From Saccharothrix syringae (lineage in GTDB: Bacteria; Actinomycetota; Actinomycetes; Mycobacteriales; Pseudonocardiaceae), in contig NZ_CP034550.1 in NCBI RefSeq assembly GCF_009498035.1, forward strand, positions 806,001 through 870,000: a DNA stretch of 64,000 bases. The letters run 5' to 3'. How positions within the stretch are numbered: the stretch's first letter is position 1; each line of letters starts with the position of its first letter. Shown piece by piece: positions 26,984 through 35,648 of this stretch. The notes below the pieces were generated by a model that was given only the letters and a program-made list of their open reading frames with translations, was not told the origin of the DNA and made no database searches. A program made the translations under genes and the position numbers.

Positions 26984-28743
26984 CCGGGCCGGAGCCGACC
27001 GGGCCGGAGCCGACCGGGCCGGAGCCGACCGGGCCGGAGCCGACCGGGCCGGAGCCGACCGGGCCGGAGCCGACCGGGCCGGAGCCGACCGGGTCCGACC
27101 GCACCGGGACGGGCCGGACCGCGTCTCGTCGAACCGAGGCGGGCCCGACCGGGCCCGTTCGCCCCGGCGCGGGTCTCGGCTGGGCGGCGGCGGCCGTGCT
27201 GCCCCTGGCGTTCCTGGGCGTGTTCTTCGCCTGGCCGGTGGTCGCGATCGTCGGCCTGGGCCTCGACGAGGGCGGCGTGCTGCCGGTCCTGACCGACCCG
27301 CGCACCCGGGACCTGGTCGGCTTCACCGTCGCCCAGGCGGCCGCGGCGACGGCGTTGGCGCTGCTCACGGGCATGCCGGTGGCGTTCCTGCTGGCGCGGT
27401 GCCGGGTGCGCGGCACCGGGGTGGTGCGGGCGGCGGTGATGGTGCCGTTCGTGCTGCCGACCGTGGTGGTGGGGTTGGCGTTCCGGGCGCTGTGGCCGGA
27501 CGGCGGGGTGCTGCCGATCGTGCTGGCCAACGCGTTCTTCAACGTCGCCGTGGTGGCCCGCACGGTCGGCGGCCTGTGGGCGCGGGTCGACCGGCGCGCG
27601 GAGGACGCGGCGCGTGCCCTGGGCGCGTCCCGGCTGCGCGCCTTCGCGGCCGTGACGCTGCCCGCGCTGGCCCCGGCGGTCGGGTCGGCCGCGTCGGTGG
27701 TGTTCCTGTTCTGCGCCACCAGCTTCGGCGTGGTGCTGGTGCTCGGCGGTGCCCGCCACCGCACCCTGGAGACCGAGATCTACCTGCGCACGGTGGAGCT
27801 GTTCGACCTGTCCGGCGCGGCCGCGCTGTCGCTGCTCCAGTTCACCGCGGTGGTCGCGGTGCTGGTGGTGGGCGGGGTGGCGCGGCGCAGGCGGGAGGGC
27901 GCGCTGTCGCTGCGGGTGGAGCCGCCGCGGCGGCCGACCGGCGGCGAGTGGGCGGTGGTGGCCGCCGCGTGGCTGGTGGTGGCCGCGCTGCTCGCGCCGG
28001 TGGTCGGCCTGGTCGTGCGGTCGCTGTCCGGGCCGGACGGGTGGAGCCTGGCCGGGTACGCGGCGCTGGCGGGCACCGGTGAGCGCGGCACGCTCGCGGT
28101 CACCGGCCTGGACGCGGCGCTGAACTCGCTGCGCGCGGCCACCGACGCCACGCTGGTGGCGCTGCTGGTGGGCGTGGTGTCGGCGGTGGTGCTGGTGGGC
28201 CTGCGCCGGCGCGGCTCGTGGTTCGCCGAGGTCCTGGACACGGCGCTGATGCTGCCGCTGGGCGTGTCCGCGGTGACCGTCGGCTTCGGCTACCTGGTGA
28301 CCATGGACGCGCTGCCGGGCGACTTCCGCACCTCGCCGCTGCTGGTGCCGCTGGCCCAGGCCCTGGTGGTGACGCCGCTGGTGGTGCGGGTCGTGCTGCC
28401 GGTGCTGCGCGCGGTGGACGAGCGGCTGCGGCAGGCCGCGGCGGCGCTGGGCGCGAGCCCGTGGCGGGTGTGGCGGGAGGTGGACCTGCCGCTGGCGTCG
28501 CGGGCGCTGGTCGCGGCGGCCGGGTTCGGGTTCGTGGTGGCGCTGGGCGAGTTCGGCGCGACGAGCTTCCTGGCCCGGCCGGACGCGCCGACGCTGCCGG
28601 TGGTGATCGCCCGGCTGATGTCGCGGCCCGGCGGGCTGAACAGCCAGATGGCGTACGCGGCGTGCGCGCTGCTGATGGTGGTGACCACGGCGGCCGTGCT
28701 GGGGATCGAGCGGTTGCGGGTGCCGAGCGGCGGGGAGTTCTAG
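26959..28743 (+). CDS. thiP: thiamine ABC transporter permease, with repeat-coded N-terminal extension
   Basis: 594 residues; two MetI-like membrane units fused, about 12 helices, each with its own EAA loop (EDAARALGASRLRAFAAVTLP at about 215 and RQAAAALGASPWRVWREVDLP at about 490). ThiP imports thiamine with ThiB and ThiQ. The first usable starts are GTG 26959 or 26947, because no start codon follows until the first membrane helix. The N-terminus therefore carries about 70 cytoplasmic residues including seven perfect TGPEP pentapeptides, absent from usual ThiP. Overlaps thiB by 25 bases. Confidence 0.88.
   Translation: MARVGPGLTGPEPTGPEPTGPEPTGPEPTGPEPTGPEPTGPEPTGSDRTGTGRTASRRTEAGPTGPVRPGAGLGWAAAAVLPLAFLGVFFAWPVVAIVGLGLDEGGVLPVLTDPRTRDLVGFTVAQAAAATALALLTGMPVAFLLARCRVRGTGVVRAAVMVPFVLPTVVVGLAFRALWPDGGVLPIVLANAFFNVAVVARTVGGLWARVDRRAEDAARALGASRLRAFAAVTLPALAPAVGSAASVVFLFCATSFGVVLVLGGARHRTLETEIYLRTVELFDLSGAAALSLLQFTAVVAVLVVGGVARRRREGALSLRVEPPRRPTGGEWAVVAAAWLVVAALLAPVVGLVVRSLSGPDGWSLAGYAALAGTGERGTLAVTGLDAALNSLRAATDATLVALLVGVVSAVVLVGLRRRGSWFAEVLDTALMLPLGVSAVTVGFGYLVTMDALPGDFRTSPLLVPLAQALVVTPLVVRVVLPVLRAVDERLRQAAAALGASPWRVWREVDLPLASRALVAAAGFGFVVALGEFGATSFLARPDAPTLPVVIARLMSRPGGLNSQMAYAACALLMVVTTAAVLGIERLRVPSGGEF
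26983..27087 (+). repeat. 15-nt tandem repeat, seven perfect copies, inside thiP
   Basis: ACCGGGCCGGAGCCG repeated seven times without change, beginning on the last base of the thiB stop codon. Read in the thiP frame it encodes (Thr-Gly-Pro-Glu-Pro)7. A period of 15 keeps the frame, so copy-number change would alter only the length of the ThiP extension. Confidence 0.95.
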
Positions 28744-29742
28744 GTGGCGTTGCGGGTCGGTGCGGTGAGCGTGCGGTACGGCGCGGTGACCGCGGTGTCG
28801 GACGTGGACCTGGAGGTCGCCGACGGCGAGGTGGTGGCGCTGCTGGGGCCGTCGGGCTGCGGGAAGTCGACGCTGCTGCGGGCGGTGGCGGGCCTGGAGC
28901 GGCCGAGCGCGGGGCACGTCGCGTGGGACGGGGCGGACCTGGCGCGCACGCCCGTGCACCGGCGCGGGTTCGGGCTGGTGTTCCAGGACGGGCAGCTGTT
29001 CCCGCACCGGGACGTGGCGGGCAACGTGGCGTTCGGGCTGCGGATGCTCGGGGTGGGGCGGGCCGAGCGGGAGAAGAGGGTCGCCGAGCTGCTGGAGCTG
29101 GTGGGGCTGGCGGGTCGCGGGTCGCGGCGCGTCACCGAGCTGTCCGGCGGTGAGCAGCAGCGCGTGGCCCTGGCGCGCGCCCTGGCACCGCGGCCGAAGC
29201 TGCTGCTGCTGGACGAGCCGCTGTCCGCGCTGGACCGGGCGCTGCGCGAGCAGTTGGCCGTGGACCTGGCGCGGCTGCTGCGGGAGACCGGGGCGACGGC
29301 GCTGGTGGTGACGCACGACCACGACGAGGCGTTCACCCTGGCCGACCGGGTCGCGGTGATGCGGGAGGGCCGGGTCGTGCAGGTGGGGGTGCCCGCGCGG
29401 GTGTGGCGGCACCCGGTGGACGTGCCGACGGCCCGGTTCCTGGGGTGCGGCCGGGTGCTGTCCGCGGCGGCGGCGCGGGAGCTGGTGGGGGTGGACGCGC
29501 GGGTCGGGCTGCGGGCGACCGCGCTGCGGGTGGACCCGGAGGGGGCGGTCGGGGCGACCGTGCTGGAGCGGGTGCACCGCCGCGACCACGTCCGGCTGGT
29601 GGTGGACGTGGCGGGGGAGGACTTCGAGGCGGTCGCCCCGGTCGCCGCGCCGCCGTCGCCGGGCGACCGGGTGCGGCTGGCCGTGGACCACGACGGGGTC
29701 GCGGTCATCGGGCCGGGGGACCGAACCGGGCCGGGGACTTGA
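28744..29742 (+). CDS. thiQ: thiamine ABC transporter ATP-binding protein
   Basis: 332 residues. Walker A GPSGCGKST (about 37-45), Q-loop VFQDGQLFPH, signature ELSGGEQQRVALARALA, Walker B LLLLDEPLSALD, H-loop VTHDHDEA. The C-terminal extension (about 240-325) is TOBE-like, longer than E. coli ThiQ, as in other actinobacterial importers of the Fe3+/thiamine group. GTG 28744 directly abuts the thiP stop, with GGGGAG upstream inside thiP. Confidence 0.9.
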   Translation: MALRVGAVSVRYGAVTAVSDVDLEVADGEVVALLGPSGCGKSTLLRAVAGLERPSAGHVAWDGADLARTPVHRRGFGLVFQDGQLFPHRDVAGNVAFGLRMLGVGRAEREKRVAELLELVGLAGRGSRRVTELSGGEQQRVALARALAPRPKLLLLDEPLSALDRALREQLAVDLARLLRETGATALVVTHDHDEAFTLADRVAVMREGRVVQVGVPARVWRHPVDVPTARFLGCGRVLSAAAARELVGVDARVGLRATALRVDPEGAVGATVLERVHRRDHVRLVVDVAGEDFEAVAPVAAPPSPGDRVRLAVDHDGVAVIGPGDRTGPGT

Positions 29743-29789
29743 CCGGGAGGCGGGGCGGCCCGTGCGGGGGACCGCTCCGCCGCCGGGCC

Positions 29790-30293
29790 TCAGCGCTCCA
29801 GCGCGTACTCCACGTCGCCGTGCTCCCAGCCCTCGATCGGGTCCGGCCAGTCCTCGTGGAACGTGCGCACGTACCGCAGCCCGACCTTCTCCAGCACGCG
29901 CCGGGAGGCCGTGTTGACCGCCATCGCGGTCGCCACGACCCTCGTCAGCCCCGCCGCGAACCCGGCCGCGACCAGCGCGGACGCCCCCTCGGTGGCGTAG
30001 CCGCGACCCCAGTGGTCCGGGTGCAGCCGGTAGCCCAGCTCCGCCACGCCGTCCCCGGCCGGGCTCAGCTCGAACCAGCCGACGAACGCGCCCGCGGCCT
30101 TCTCGTGCGCGGCCCACCACCCGGTGCCGCCCACCACCTTCGGCAGCACCTCGCGCTCGACGCGTTCGCGCGGCACGGGCCTGCCGTCCTCGATGTACCG
30201 CATCACCCGCGGTTCGCCGAGCAACCACACCAGCAGGTCCACATCGGACCAGGTGAACGGGCGCAGCGTCAGCCGGTCGGTCTCCAGGGGCAC
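29790..30293 (-). CDS. GNAT N-acetyltransferase, RimJ/RimL type
   Basis: 167 residues starting MPLETDRLTLRPFTWSD, the classical RimJ/RimL N-terminus. The acetyl-CoA loop is HPDHWGRGYATEGASALV (Q/R-x-x-G-x-A type, about 92-109), then VNTASRRVLEKVGL. Substrate unknown; members acetylate ribosomal protein N-termini or small amines. GTG 30293, 4 bases behind the stop of the upstream ABC permease gene, so probably the last gene of that minus-strand operon. Confidence 0.85.
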   Translation of the reverse strand: MPLETDRLTLRPFTWSDVDLLVWLLGEPRVMRYIEDGRPVPRERVEREVLPKVVGGTGWWAAHEKAAGAFVGWFELSPAGDGVAELGYRLHPDHWGRGYATEGASALVAAGFAAGLTRVVATAMAVNTASRRVLEKVGLRYVRTFHEDWPDPIEGWEHGDVEYALER

Positions 30294-30297
30294 ACCG

Positions 30298-31131
30298 CTA
30301 ATTGTCCTTGGTCGCCAAGCGAATTGCGGCCAGCGACAACCCGATGAGGACGTAGCAGCCCGCCAGGGCGGTGCTGCGCCACAGCTGCTCGGTCGGCAGC
30401 GGGTCGCGCATCACGTCGACCAGGCCGTTCCACGCCGAGGTGATCAGGTACGGCTGGAGCCAGTCCAGCGCGCTGAACATGCCCAGCACCGAGAACACGA
30501 TCACGCCGGCCATGGTCGCGGCCATCACCACCAGCGGGTGCTCGGTGCACGCCGAGATGGCCAGCGCGACCGCCGCGATGCCCCACACCTGCACGGTCAC
30601 CAGCAGCACGGCCAGCGCGATCCGGCCGAGCGCCGCGCCGGCGGGCAGGGTGCTGCCCGACAGCGTCAGCATCCCGTCCCCGCCGAACAGCACCAGCCCG
30701 ACGACGGTGCCGACGACGGCGAGCAGGGTGACCGCGAGCAGCGTCGCGGTGGCCACGCCGAACGCCTTGACCGCCAGCAGCCGCACCCGCCCCACCGGCG
30801 CGATCAGCAGCCCGCGCAGCGTGCCGTGCTGCGCCTCGCCGGCCAGCCCGTCGGCCGCCCAGACCGCGCCGACCAGCGGCAGCAGCAGCGGCAGCGCCAG
30901 GAACAGCGTGAACACCGGCAGCACCAGGCCGTTGCCGTCGACGATCGCGGCCAGGCCCGGTCCGGCGGGGCCGCCGTCGCCGGTGGCGACCCACAGGCCG
31001 ATGCCGGCCAGCACCGGCACCAGGCACAGCAGGGCCAGGCCGATCACGGTCCGCGGGCGGCGCAGGATCCACCGCAGCTCCGAGCGGAGCTGGCGGCCCA
31101 GCGGGGCGCGCGTGGCGACCAGGGCGCTCAT
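30298..31131 (-). CDS. ABC-2 type transporter permease
   Basis: 277 residues, six membrane helices (TVIGLALLCLVPVLAGIGLWV, VLPVFTLFLALPLLLPLVGAV, TATLLAVTLLAVVGTVVGLVL, ALAVLLVTVQVWGIAAVALAI, VVMAATMAGVIVFSVLGMF, and a last one near 255). The cytoplasmic loop GEAQHGTLRGLLIAPVGRVRLLAVK is the ABC-2 signature. Works with the ATPase encoded just upstream (4-base overlap). Substrate unknown. Confidence 0.85.
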   Translation of the reverse strand: MSALVATRAPLGRQLRSELRWILRRPRTVIGLALLCLVPVLAGIGLWVATGDGGPAGPGLAAIVDGNGLVLPVFTLFLALPLLLPLVGAVWAADGLAGEAQHGTLRGLLIAPVGRVRLLAVKAFGVATATLLAVTLLAVVGTVVGLVLFGGDGMLTLSGSTLPAGAALGRIALAVLLVTVQVWGIAAVALAISACTEHPLVVMAATMAGVIVFSVLGMFSALDWLQPYLITSAWNGLVDVMRDPLPTEQLWRSTALAGCYVLIGLSLAAIRLATKDN

Positions 31132-32141
31132 CGTGCCCCCTCCTCGATCGTGTCCACGGCGGACAGGTTGTGGTCGCCCTCCTCGGCCTCGGTGAGCCGG
31201 GCGAACAGGTCCTCCAGGCCGGTGCGGTGCCGGCGCGCCTCGTGCACCGCGACCCCCGCGCGCACCAGCGCCTCCAGCACCGCGGGCGCGGTCGTGCCGA
31301 TCAGCTCGACCCGCACGCCCTCCTCGGTGGGGCGCGCCGAGATGCGGCCCGCGCGCAGCGCGTTCAGCGCCTGCTCCACGTCCGGGGTGGTGACCAGCAG
31401 GGAGCTGCTGTCGGCCTGGAGCAGCTCGGCCAGCCCGCCCTGCGCCACCACGGTGCCGCGGTGCAGCACCGCCACGTGCGTGCAGGTGGCCTCGATCTCG
31501 CTGAGCAGGTGCGACGACACCACCACGGTGCTGCCCGCGGCGTGCAGGTCGGCGATCACGCCGCGCACCTCGCGGGTGCCGGCCGGGTCCAGGCCGTTGG
31601 TGGGCTCGTCGAGCACGATCAGCCGTCGCGGCACCAGCAGCGCCGCCGCCAGGCCCAGCCGCTGCTTCATGCCCAGCGAGTACCCGCGGTAGCGGCGGTG
31701 CGCGGCGGCGCCGAGCCCGACCCGCTCCAGCGCGTCCTCCACAGCCTGCCGGGCCGAGCCTGTGGCGAGCAGCGGCTCGAACGCCGCCACCCGCCGCAGG
31801 TTCTCCCGGCCCGACAGGAACGGGTGAAATCCCGGACCCTCGACCAGCGCGCCGACGTGCGGCAGCGCGGCCGCGACGCCGTCGGGCAGGGCTTGGCCCA
31901 GCAGCTCGACCTCCCCCTCGGTCGGCCGCACCAGCCCGAGCAGCATCCGGATCGTGGTGGTCTTGCCCGACCCGTTGGGGCCGAGCATCCCCAGCACCGC
32001 CCCCACCGGCACGTCGAGGTCCACCCGGTCCACCGCCACCGTCCGCCCGTACACCTTGCGCAGTCCCCGCGTCCGGGCCGCGAGGACGGGGGCGGGGCCG
32101 GCGTCGGCCGACCCCACCCGCGCGCTGGTCGAGGTGGTCAC
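31128..32141 (-). CDS. ABC-2 type transporter ATP-binding protein
   Basis: 337 residues. Walker A GPNGSGKTT (about 54-62), signature YSLGMKQRLGLAAALL, Walker B LIVLDEPTNGLDP, H-loop SSHLLSE. The roughly 90-residue C-terminal tail (VTTPDVEQALNALRAGRI onwards) is the regulatory domain of drug- or lantibiotic-immunity-type ATPases. GTG 32141 overlaps the stop of the LolA-like gene (GTGA). Part of a four-gene unit: LolA-like protein, ATPase, permease, acetyltransferase. Confidence 0.88.
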   Translation of the reverse strand: MTTSTSARVGSADAGPAPVLAARTRGLRKVYGRTVAVDRVDLDVPVGAVLGMLGPNGSGKTTTIRMLLGLVRPTEGEVELLGQALPDGVAAALPHVGALVEGPGFHPFLSGRENLRRVAAFEPLLATGSARQAVEDALERVGLGAAAHRRYRGYSLGMKQRLGLAAALLVPRRLIVLDEPTNGLDPAGTREVRGVIADLHAAGSTVVVSSHLLSEIEATCTHVAVLHRGTVVAQGGLAELLQADSSSLLVTTPDVEQALNALRAGRISARPTEEGVRVELIGTTAPAVLEALVRAGVAVHEARRHRTGLEDLFARLTEAEEGDHNLSAVDTIEEGAR

Positions 32142-33259
32142 CTGACCTGACCGATCGCGTCCACCAGCACCTGCTCGGGCACCGCGCCCGCGGCCACCCG
32201 GCCGTCGTCGGCGACCAGGACGGCGCCGACCCGGGCGGTGATCAGCGTGCCCGAGCCCCACGGGCCGCTGACCGGCTTGCCGAGCTGCCGCAGCAGGCCC
32301 TGGACGTCGACGTCCTCCGGCCGGCCGGGCGCGTCCTCCCAGTGCCGGTCCCGGCCCTGCTCGCCCCGCCCGACCATGCTCGTCAGCGCCTCGGCGGGCA
32401 CGCGCGCGACCAGCACGGCGTCCCAGCCCTCGCCGACGACCTGCGGCCCGGCCTCGGCCAGCGCCCGCTCGGCGGCAGCCTTGTCCTCGGGCGAGACCTC
32501 GTGCGGGCCGTCCTCGGTCACCTTCGCCCCGGCGGGCGGGGTGAACGCGAACAGCGCCGCGTCCTGCGGGCCGACGTCCAGGTCGGAGAACCCGACCCGC
32601 ACGGCGGGCGCGTCCGTGCCGTTGGTCAGCACGGACAGCCGCAGCGGCGCGCGCAGCTCGGCGTCGACCGCGACGCGCACCTCGCGCAGCACGGTCTTCT
32701 CCGTCGGCTTCGGCGTCAGCACCAGCTCGTACGCGGCCCGGCCCGCGACGCGCGCGGTGCCGTCGACGGTGACGTCGCTGAACTCCTTGACGCGGGACAC
32801 CACGTCGCGGGCCAGCGTCACCGGGTCGGCGGGCACGCCCTGCTCGGCGGCCTCCTCCCGGGCGGTGCCGTGCGGGAGCTTGGTCACCGACTGCGCGGCG
32901 GAGTCCCACAGCCACGCGGTCTGCCCGTCGTCGACGAAGGTCTTCTCCGAGCTGCCCGCGGGCAGCTGCACCCGCACCTTGCCCGCGCCGTCGGTCCACA
33001 CGCGCAGCGAGCTGGCGCCGTCCGACAGCTGCGGCACCCCCGCGAGCGCCGGGATGCCCAGGTCGTTGTCCACCTCGACGCTGCCGCCCAGCGCGGCGGG
33101 CGTGGCCGTGACCACCGACTCGACCAGGGCCTCGGCCGTCACGTCGGGCAGCACCGGCGCGGGCCCGGCGCCCGCGGGCATCGCGAGCAGCCCGAGCCCG
33201 GTGGCCCCGGCGACCACGCCGGCCGCCGCCGCGGCGACGGTCACCCTCCTGCGGTTCAT
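32138..33259 (-). CDS. LolA-like secreted lipoprotein-carrier family protein
   Basis: 373 residues with a signal peptide (RRR start, hydrophobic 6-28, cut near AGAGP). The mature part follows the LolA/DUF2092 beta-sheet pattern: SSLRVWTDGAGKVRVQLP, DDGQTAWLWDSAAQSVTKLP, LVLTPKPTEKTVLREVRVAVDAELRAPLRLSVL, DLDVGPQDAALFAFTPPAG. In actinobacteria such proteins sit next to ABC exporters and two-component systems; a role in envelope lipid or lipoprotein handling is inferred. ATG 33259 with GGAGGAGGGG upstream. Divergent from the response regulator. Confidence 0.8.
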   Translation of the reverse strand: MNRRRVTVAAAAAGVVAGATGLGLLAMPAGAGPAPVLPDVTAEALVESVVTATPAALGGSVEVDNDLGIPALAGVPQLSDGASSLRVWTDGAGKVRVQLPAGSSEKTFVDDGQTAWLWDSAAQSVTKLPHGTAREEAAEQGVPADPVTLARDVVSRVKEFSDVTVDGTARVAGRAAYELVLTPKPTEKTVLREVRVAVDAELRAPLRLSVLTNGTDAPAVRVGFSDLDVGPQDAALFAFTPPAGAKVTEDGPHEVSPEDKAAAERALAEAGPQVVGEGWDAVLVARVPAEALTSMVGRGEQGRDRHWEDAPGRPEDVDVQGLLRQLGKPVSGPWGSGTLITARVGAVLVADDGRVAAGAVPEQVLVDAIGQVR

Positions 33260-33326
33260 GTCCCCTCCTCCCGAGGCGTCGGGCGGCTCCTTGCGACCCG
33301 ACGTCACCGACGATCCCGCGCCCGCG

Positions 33327-33362
33327 CTGAGACGGTGCTGAGAGACTGAGAGAGCACTGAGA
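33327..33362 (+). promoter_or_regulatory. two pairs of 11-bp-spaced CTGAGA direct repeats (response-regulator box)
   Basis: CTGAGA starts at 33327, 33338, 33346 and 33357: two pairs, each 11 bp apart (one helical turn), the pairs offset by 8. OmpR-family regulators bind as head-to-tail dimers to such repeats. Relative to a leaderless start at 33404 they span about -77 to -42, directly upstream of the expected -35. The complement, TCTCAG, resembles the core I recall for mycobacterial MprA boxes. Confidence 0.65.
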
Positions 33363-33403
33363 TCGTGCCGCGATCGTCCCACCGAACGGGCATGCTGTGT
33401 GGC

Positions 33404-34126
33404 GTGAGACCGCGGGTGCTGGTGGTGGACGACGAGGTGGGCGTGCGACGGGCGCTGGAGCGCGGCCTGTCCGCCGAGGGCATGGAGGTGGTCACCGCCG
33501 CCGACGGGCCCAACGCCCTGCGGGTGGCGCTGACCGGCGCGTTCGACGTGGTGCTGCTCGACATCATGCTGCCGGGCCTGTCCGGCTACCGGGTGCTCCA
33601 GCGGATGCGCGCCGAGGGCGTGCGCACGCCCGTGCTGATGGTGTCGGCCAAGGACGGCGAGGTCGACCAGGCCGACGGGCTCGACCTGGGCGCCGACGGC
33701 TACCTGGTCAAGCCGTTCTCGTTCGTGGTGCTGGTCGCGCAGGTGCGGGCGCTGCTGCGGCGCAACAACGCCGACCTGGCGCGACGGCGCCTCAAGCTCG
33801 GCGAACTGGTGGTCGACCGGGCCGCGCGCGAGGTGAGCTGGGCGGGCGAGCCGGTGGCGCTGTCGCCGCGCGAGTACGCGGTGCTCGACGTGCTGGCCGG
33901 CCGCGCCGGGTCCGTGGTGACCAAGGACGAGCTGCTGCGCACCGTGTGGGGCGACGAGCAGGCCGCGACCCGCAACGCGGTCGAGGTCTACGTCGGCTAC
34001 CTGCGGCGCAAGCTGGAGGCCATGGGCGCGGGCGAGGTGGTCCGGACCGTGCGCGGCCACGGCTACCTGGCGTCCACGCCCGACCTGGACGCGGCGCTCG
34101 GCTCGGCGGCCAGCAGGCGCAGGTGA
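33404..34126 (+). CDS. OmpR-family response regulator
   Basis: 240 residues. Receiver domain 1-120 with acidic pair Asp10/Glu11 (VVDDE), phospho-acceptor Asp53 (VVLLDIMLPGLSGY) and the Lys of YLVKPFS near 102. The winged-helix DNA-binding domain (about 135-230) ends VRTVRGHGYL. GTG 33404 is preferred: CATGCT lies 7 nt upstream, giving a leaderless mRNA. ATG 33392 is the alternative. Its stop overlaps the kinase start. Likely activates or represses itself and the divergent LolA-ABC operon through the CTGAGA repeats. Confidence 0.93.
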   Translation: MRPRVLVVDDEVGVRRALERGLSAEGMEVVTAADGPNALRVALTGAFDVVLLDIMLPGLSGYRVLQRMRAEGVRTPVLMVSAKDGEVDQADGLDLGADGYLVKPFSFVVLVAQVRALLRRNNADLARRRLKLGELVVDRAAREVSWAGEPVALSPREYAVLDVLAGRAGSVVTKDELLRTVWGDEQAATRNAVEVYVGYLRRKLEAMGAGEVVRTVRGHGYLASTPDLDAALGSAASRRR

Positions 34127-35391
34127 GCCCGCGCCGCTGGTGGCTGCGCCGCACGCTGCGGTTCCGCATCACCGTCGTGGCCACCGGCGTGGCCCTGATG
34201 TGCCTGCTCGCGTTCACCCTGCTGGCGCCGAGGCTCATCGGGATGGTGCAGATCAGCGCGGTCGACGCGGAGCTGGCCCGGTCCGGCGCGGTGCGCGTGC
34301 TCGACACCGCGGGCACCCCCGTGGACGGCGGACCGCCCACCGACCTGACCCCCGCCGAGGTCCGCACCCTCAAGGCCGGCCGGCCGGTGCTGCGCGTCGA
34401 GGGCGCGAGCGCGCACCGGTGGATCGGCTGGGTGGAGTTCACCCCCGACGGCACCCCGCGCCTGCACGTCGCCGGCGACACCCTGCTCGGCTACCGCGAG
34501 GCCAACCGCCTCGGCACCCGCTGGCTGCTGGTGGCCGCGGTGCTGGTGGCCGGGCTGGTGGGCATCGCCACGTGGCTGTCGGTCCGCTCGTCGCTGCGCC
34601 CGGTGGAGCGCATGCGCGTGGCCGCCGGGCAGCTCCCGCGCGGCCAGCGCCTGCCCGTGCCCGCCGCGCGCGACGAGCTGCAAGCGCTTGCGGTCGAGCT
34701 GAACGCCCTGCTGGCCCGGCGCGACGAGGCCACCGAGCGGCTGCGGCGGTTCACCGGCGACGCCGCCCACGAGCTGCGGTCCCCGGTGACGTCGGTGCGG
34801 GCCCAGGCCGAGGTGGCCGTGGCCCACCCCGACCCCGACTTCTCCATCGAGGTGCTGGAGTCCGTCGTCGAGGAGTCCGAGCGGCTGTCCGCGCTGGTCG
34901 ACGCCCTGCTCATGCTGGCCCGCGCCGACACCGGCGAGCTGCCGCGCGCCGAACCGGTCGACCTGGCGCTCCAGGCGCAGGCCGCCGTCGACCGCCTGGC
35001 CGCGCAGGACGTGGTGGTGCAGGTCGCCGCGCCGATGAGCGCCTGCATGGTCTCCGCCGCCCGCACCGAGGTCGAGCTGGTGGTGGACAACCTGCTGCGC
35101 AACGCCGCCCGCCACGCCCGCGCGTTCATCCGGGTCTCGGTGCTGCCCGCCGCCCGCGAGGTCCGCCTGGTCGTCGACGACGACGGCCCCGGCATCCCCG
35201 AGGAGCACCGGGAGAAGGTGTTCGACCGGTTCTACCGCGTCGAGTCGGACCGCGGCCGCGCCACCGGCGGCTTCGGCCTGGGCCTGGCCCTGGTCGCCCA
35301 CCTGGTGCGCCGGCGGCGGGGGACCGTGCGGGCGGGCGAGTCACCGGAGGGCGGCGCCCGCCTGGAGGTGCGCTGGCCCGCCTACCGGTGA
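34123..35391 (+). CDS. sensor histidine kinase
   Basis: 422 residues. Two membrane helices (about 17-38 and 128-150) enclose an 85-residue outer sensor region; then a HAMP domain (SVRSSLRPVERMRVAAGQL), the phospho-acceptor H-box FTGDAAHELRSPVTSVRAQAEV, N-box VDNLLRNAARHA, G1 DDDGPGIP and G2 GGFGLGLALV. Partner of the overlapping response regulator (GTGA). The divergent LolA-like/ABC genes suggest an envelope signal. Confidence 0.93.
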   Translation: MSPRRWWLRRTLRFRITVVATGVALMCLLAFTLLAPRLIGMVQISAVDAELARSGAVRVLDTAGTPVDGGPPTDLTPAEVRTLKAGRPVLRVEGASAHRWIGWVEFTPDGTPRLHVAGDTLLGYREANRLGTRWLLVAAVLVAGLVGIATWLSVRSSLRPVERMRVAAGQLPRGQRLPVPAARDELQALAVELNALLARRDEATERLRRFTGDAAHELRSPVTSVRAQAEVAVAHPDPDFSIEVLESVVEESERLSALVDALLMLARADTGELPRAEPVDLALQAQAAVDRLAAQDVVVQVAAPMSACMVSAARTEVELVVDNLLRNAARHARAFIRVSVLPAAREVRLVVDDDGPGIPEEHREKVFDRFYRVESDRGRATGGFGLGLALVAHLVRRRRGTVRAGESPEGGARLEVRWPAYR

Positions 35392-35468
35392 CGTGCTGCC
35401 CGGTGACGCGCTGCCGGTGGCGTCCGCGCCGGCGGGGCCGGCCGGGCCCTACGGGAGCGCTGCCATCC

Positions 35469-35570
35469 GGCCCTGCTTCCGGGCCCTGCTTCCGGGCGCT
35501 GCTTTCGAACCCTGCCGGTGGGGTCTTGCCCGGTGGGGTCTTGCCCGGTTGGGGTCCTGTCCGGTGGTCC
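35469..35570. repeat. degenerate 13-15-nt repeats behind the histidine kinase
   Basis: GGCCCTGCTTCCG-type units occur about three times, then GGTGGGGTCTTGCCC occurs twice perfectly (35517 and 35532) and once degenerate. They fill most of the 257-base gap before the Nudix gene. TAGTGT at 35611-35616 is a possible -10 for that gene. No hairpin noted. Confidence 0.65.
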
Positions 35571-35648
35571 CGCCCTCATCCCTTCGAACTCCCGCCCTCG
35601 CCCCTTCGGAGTAGTGTCGGCACCACCCCGGCCGGCAGGATTCCGCCC

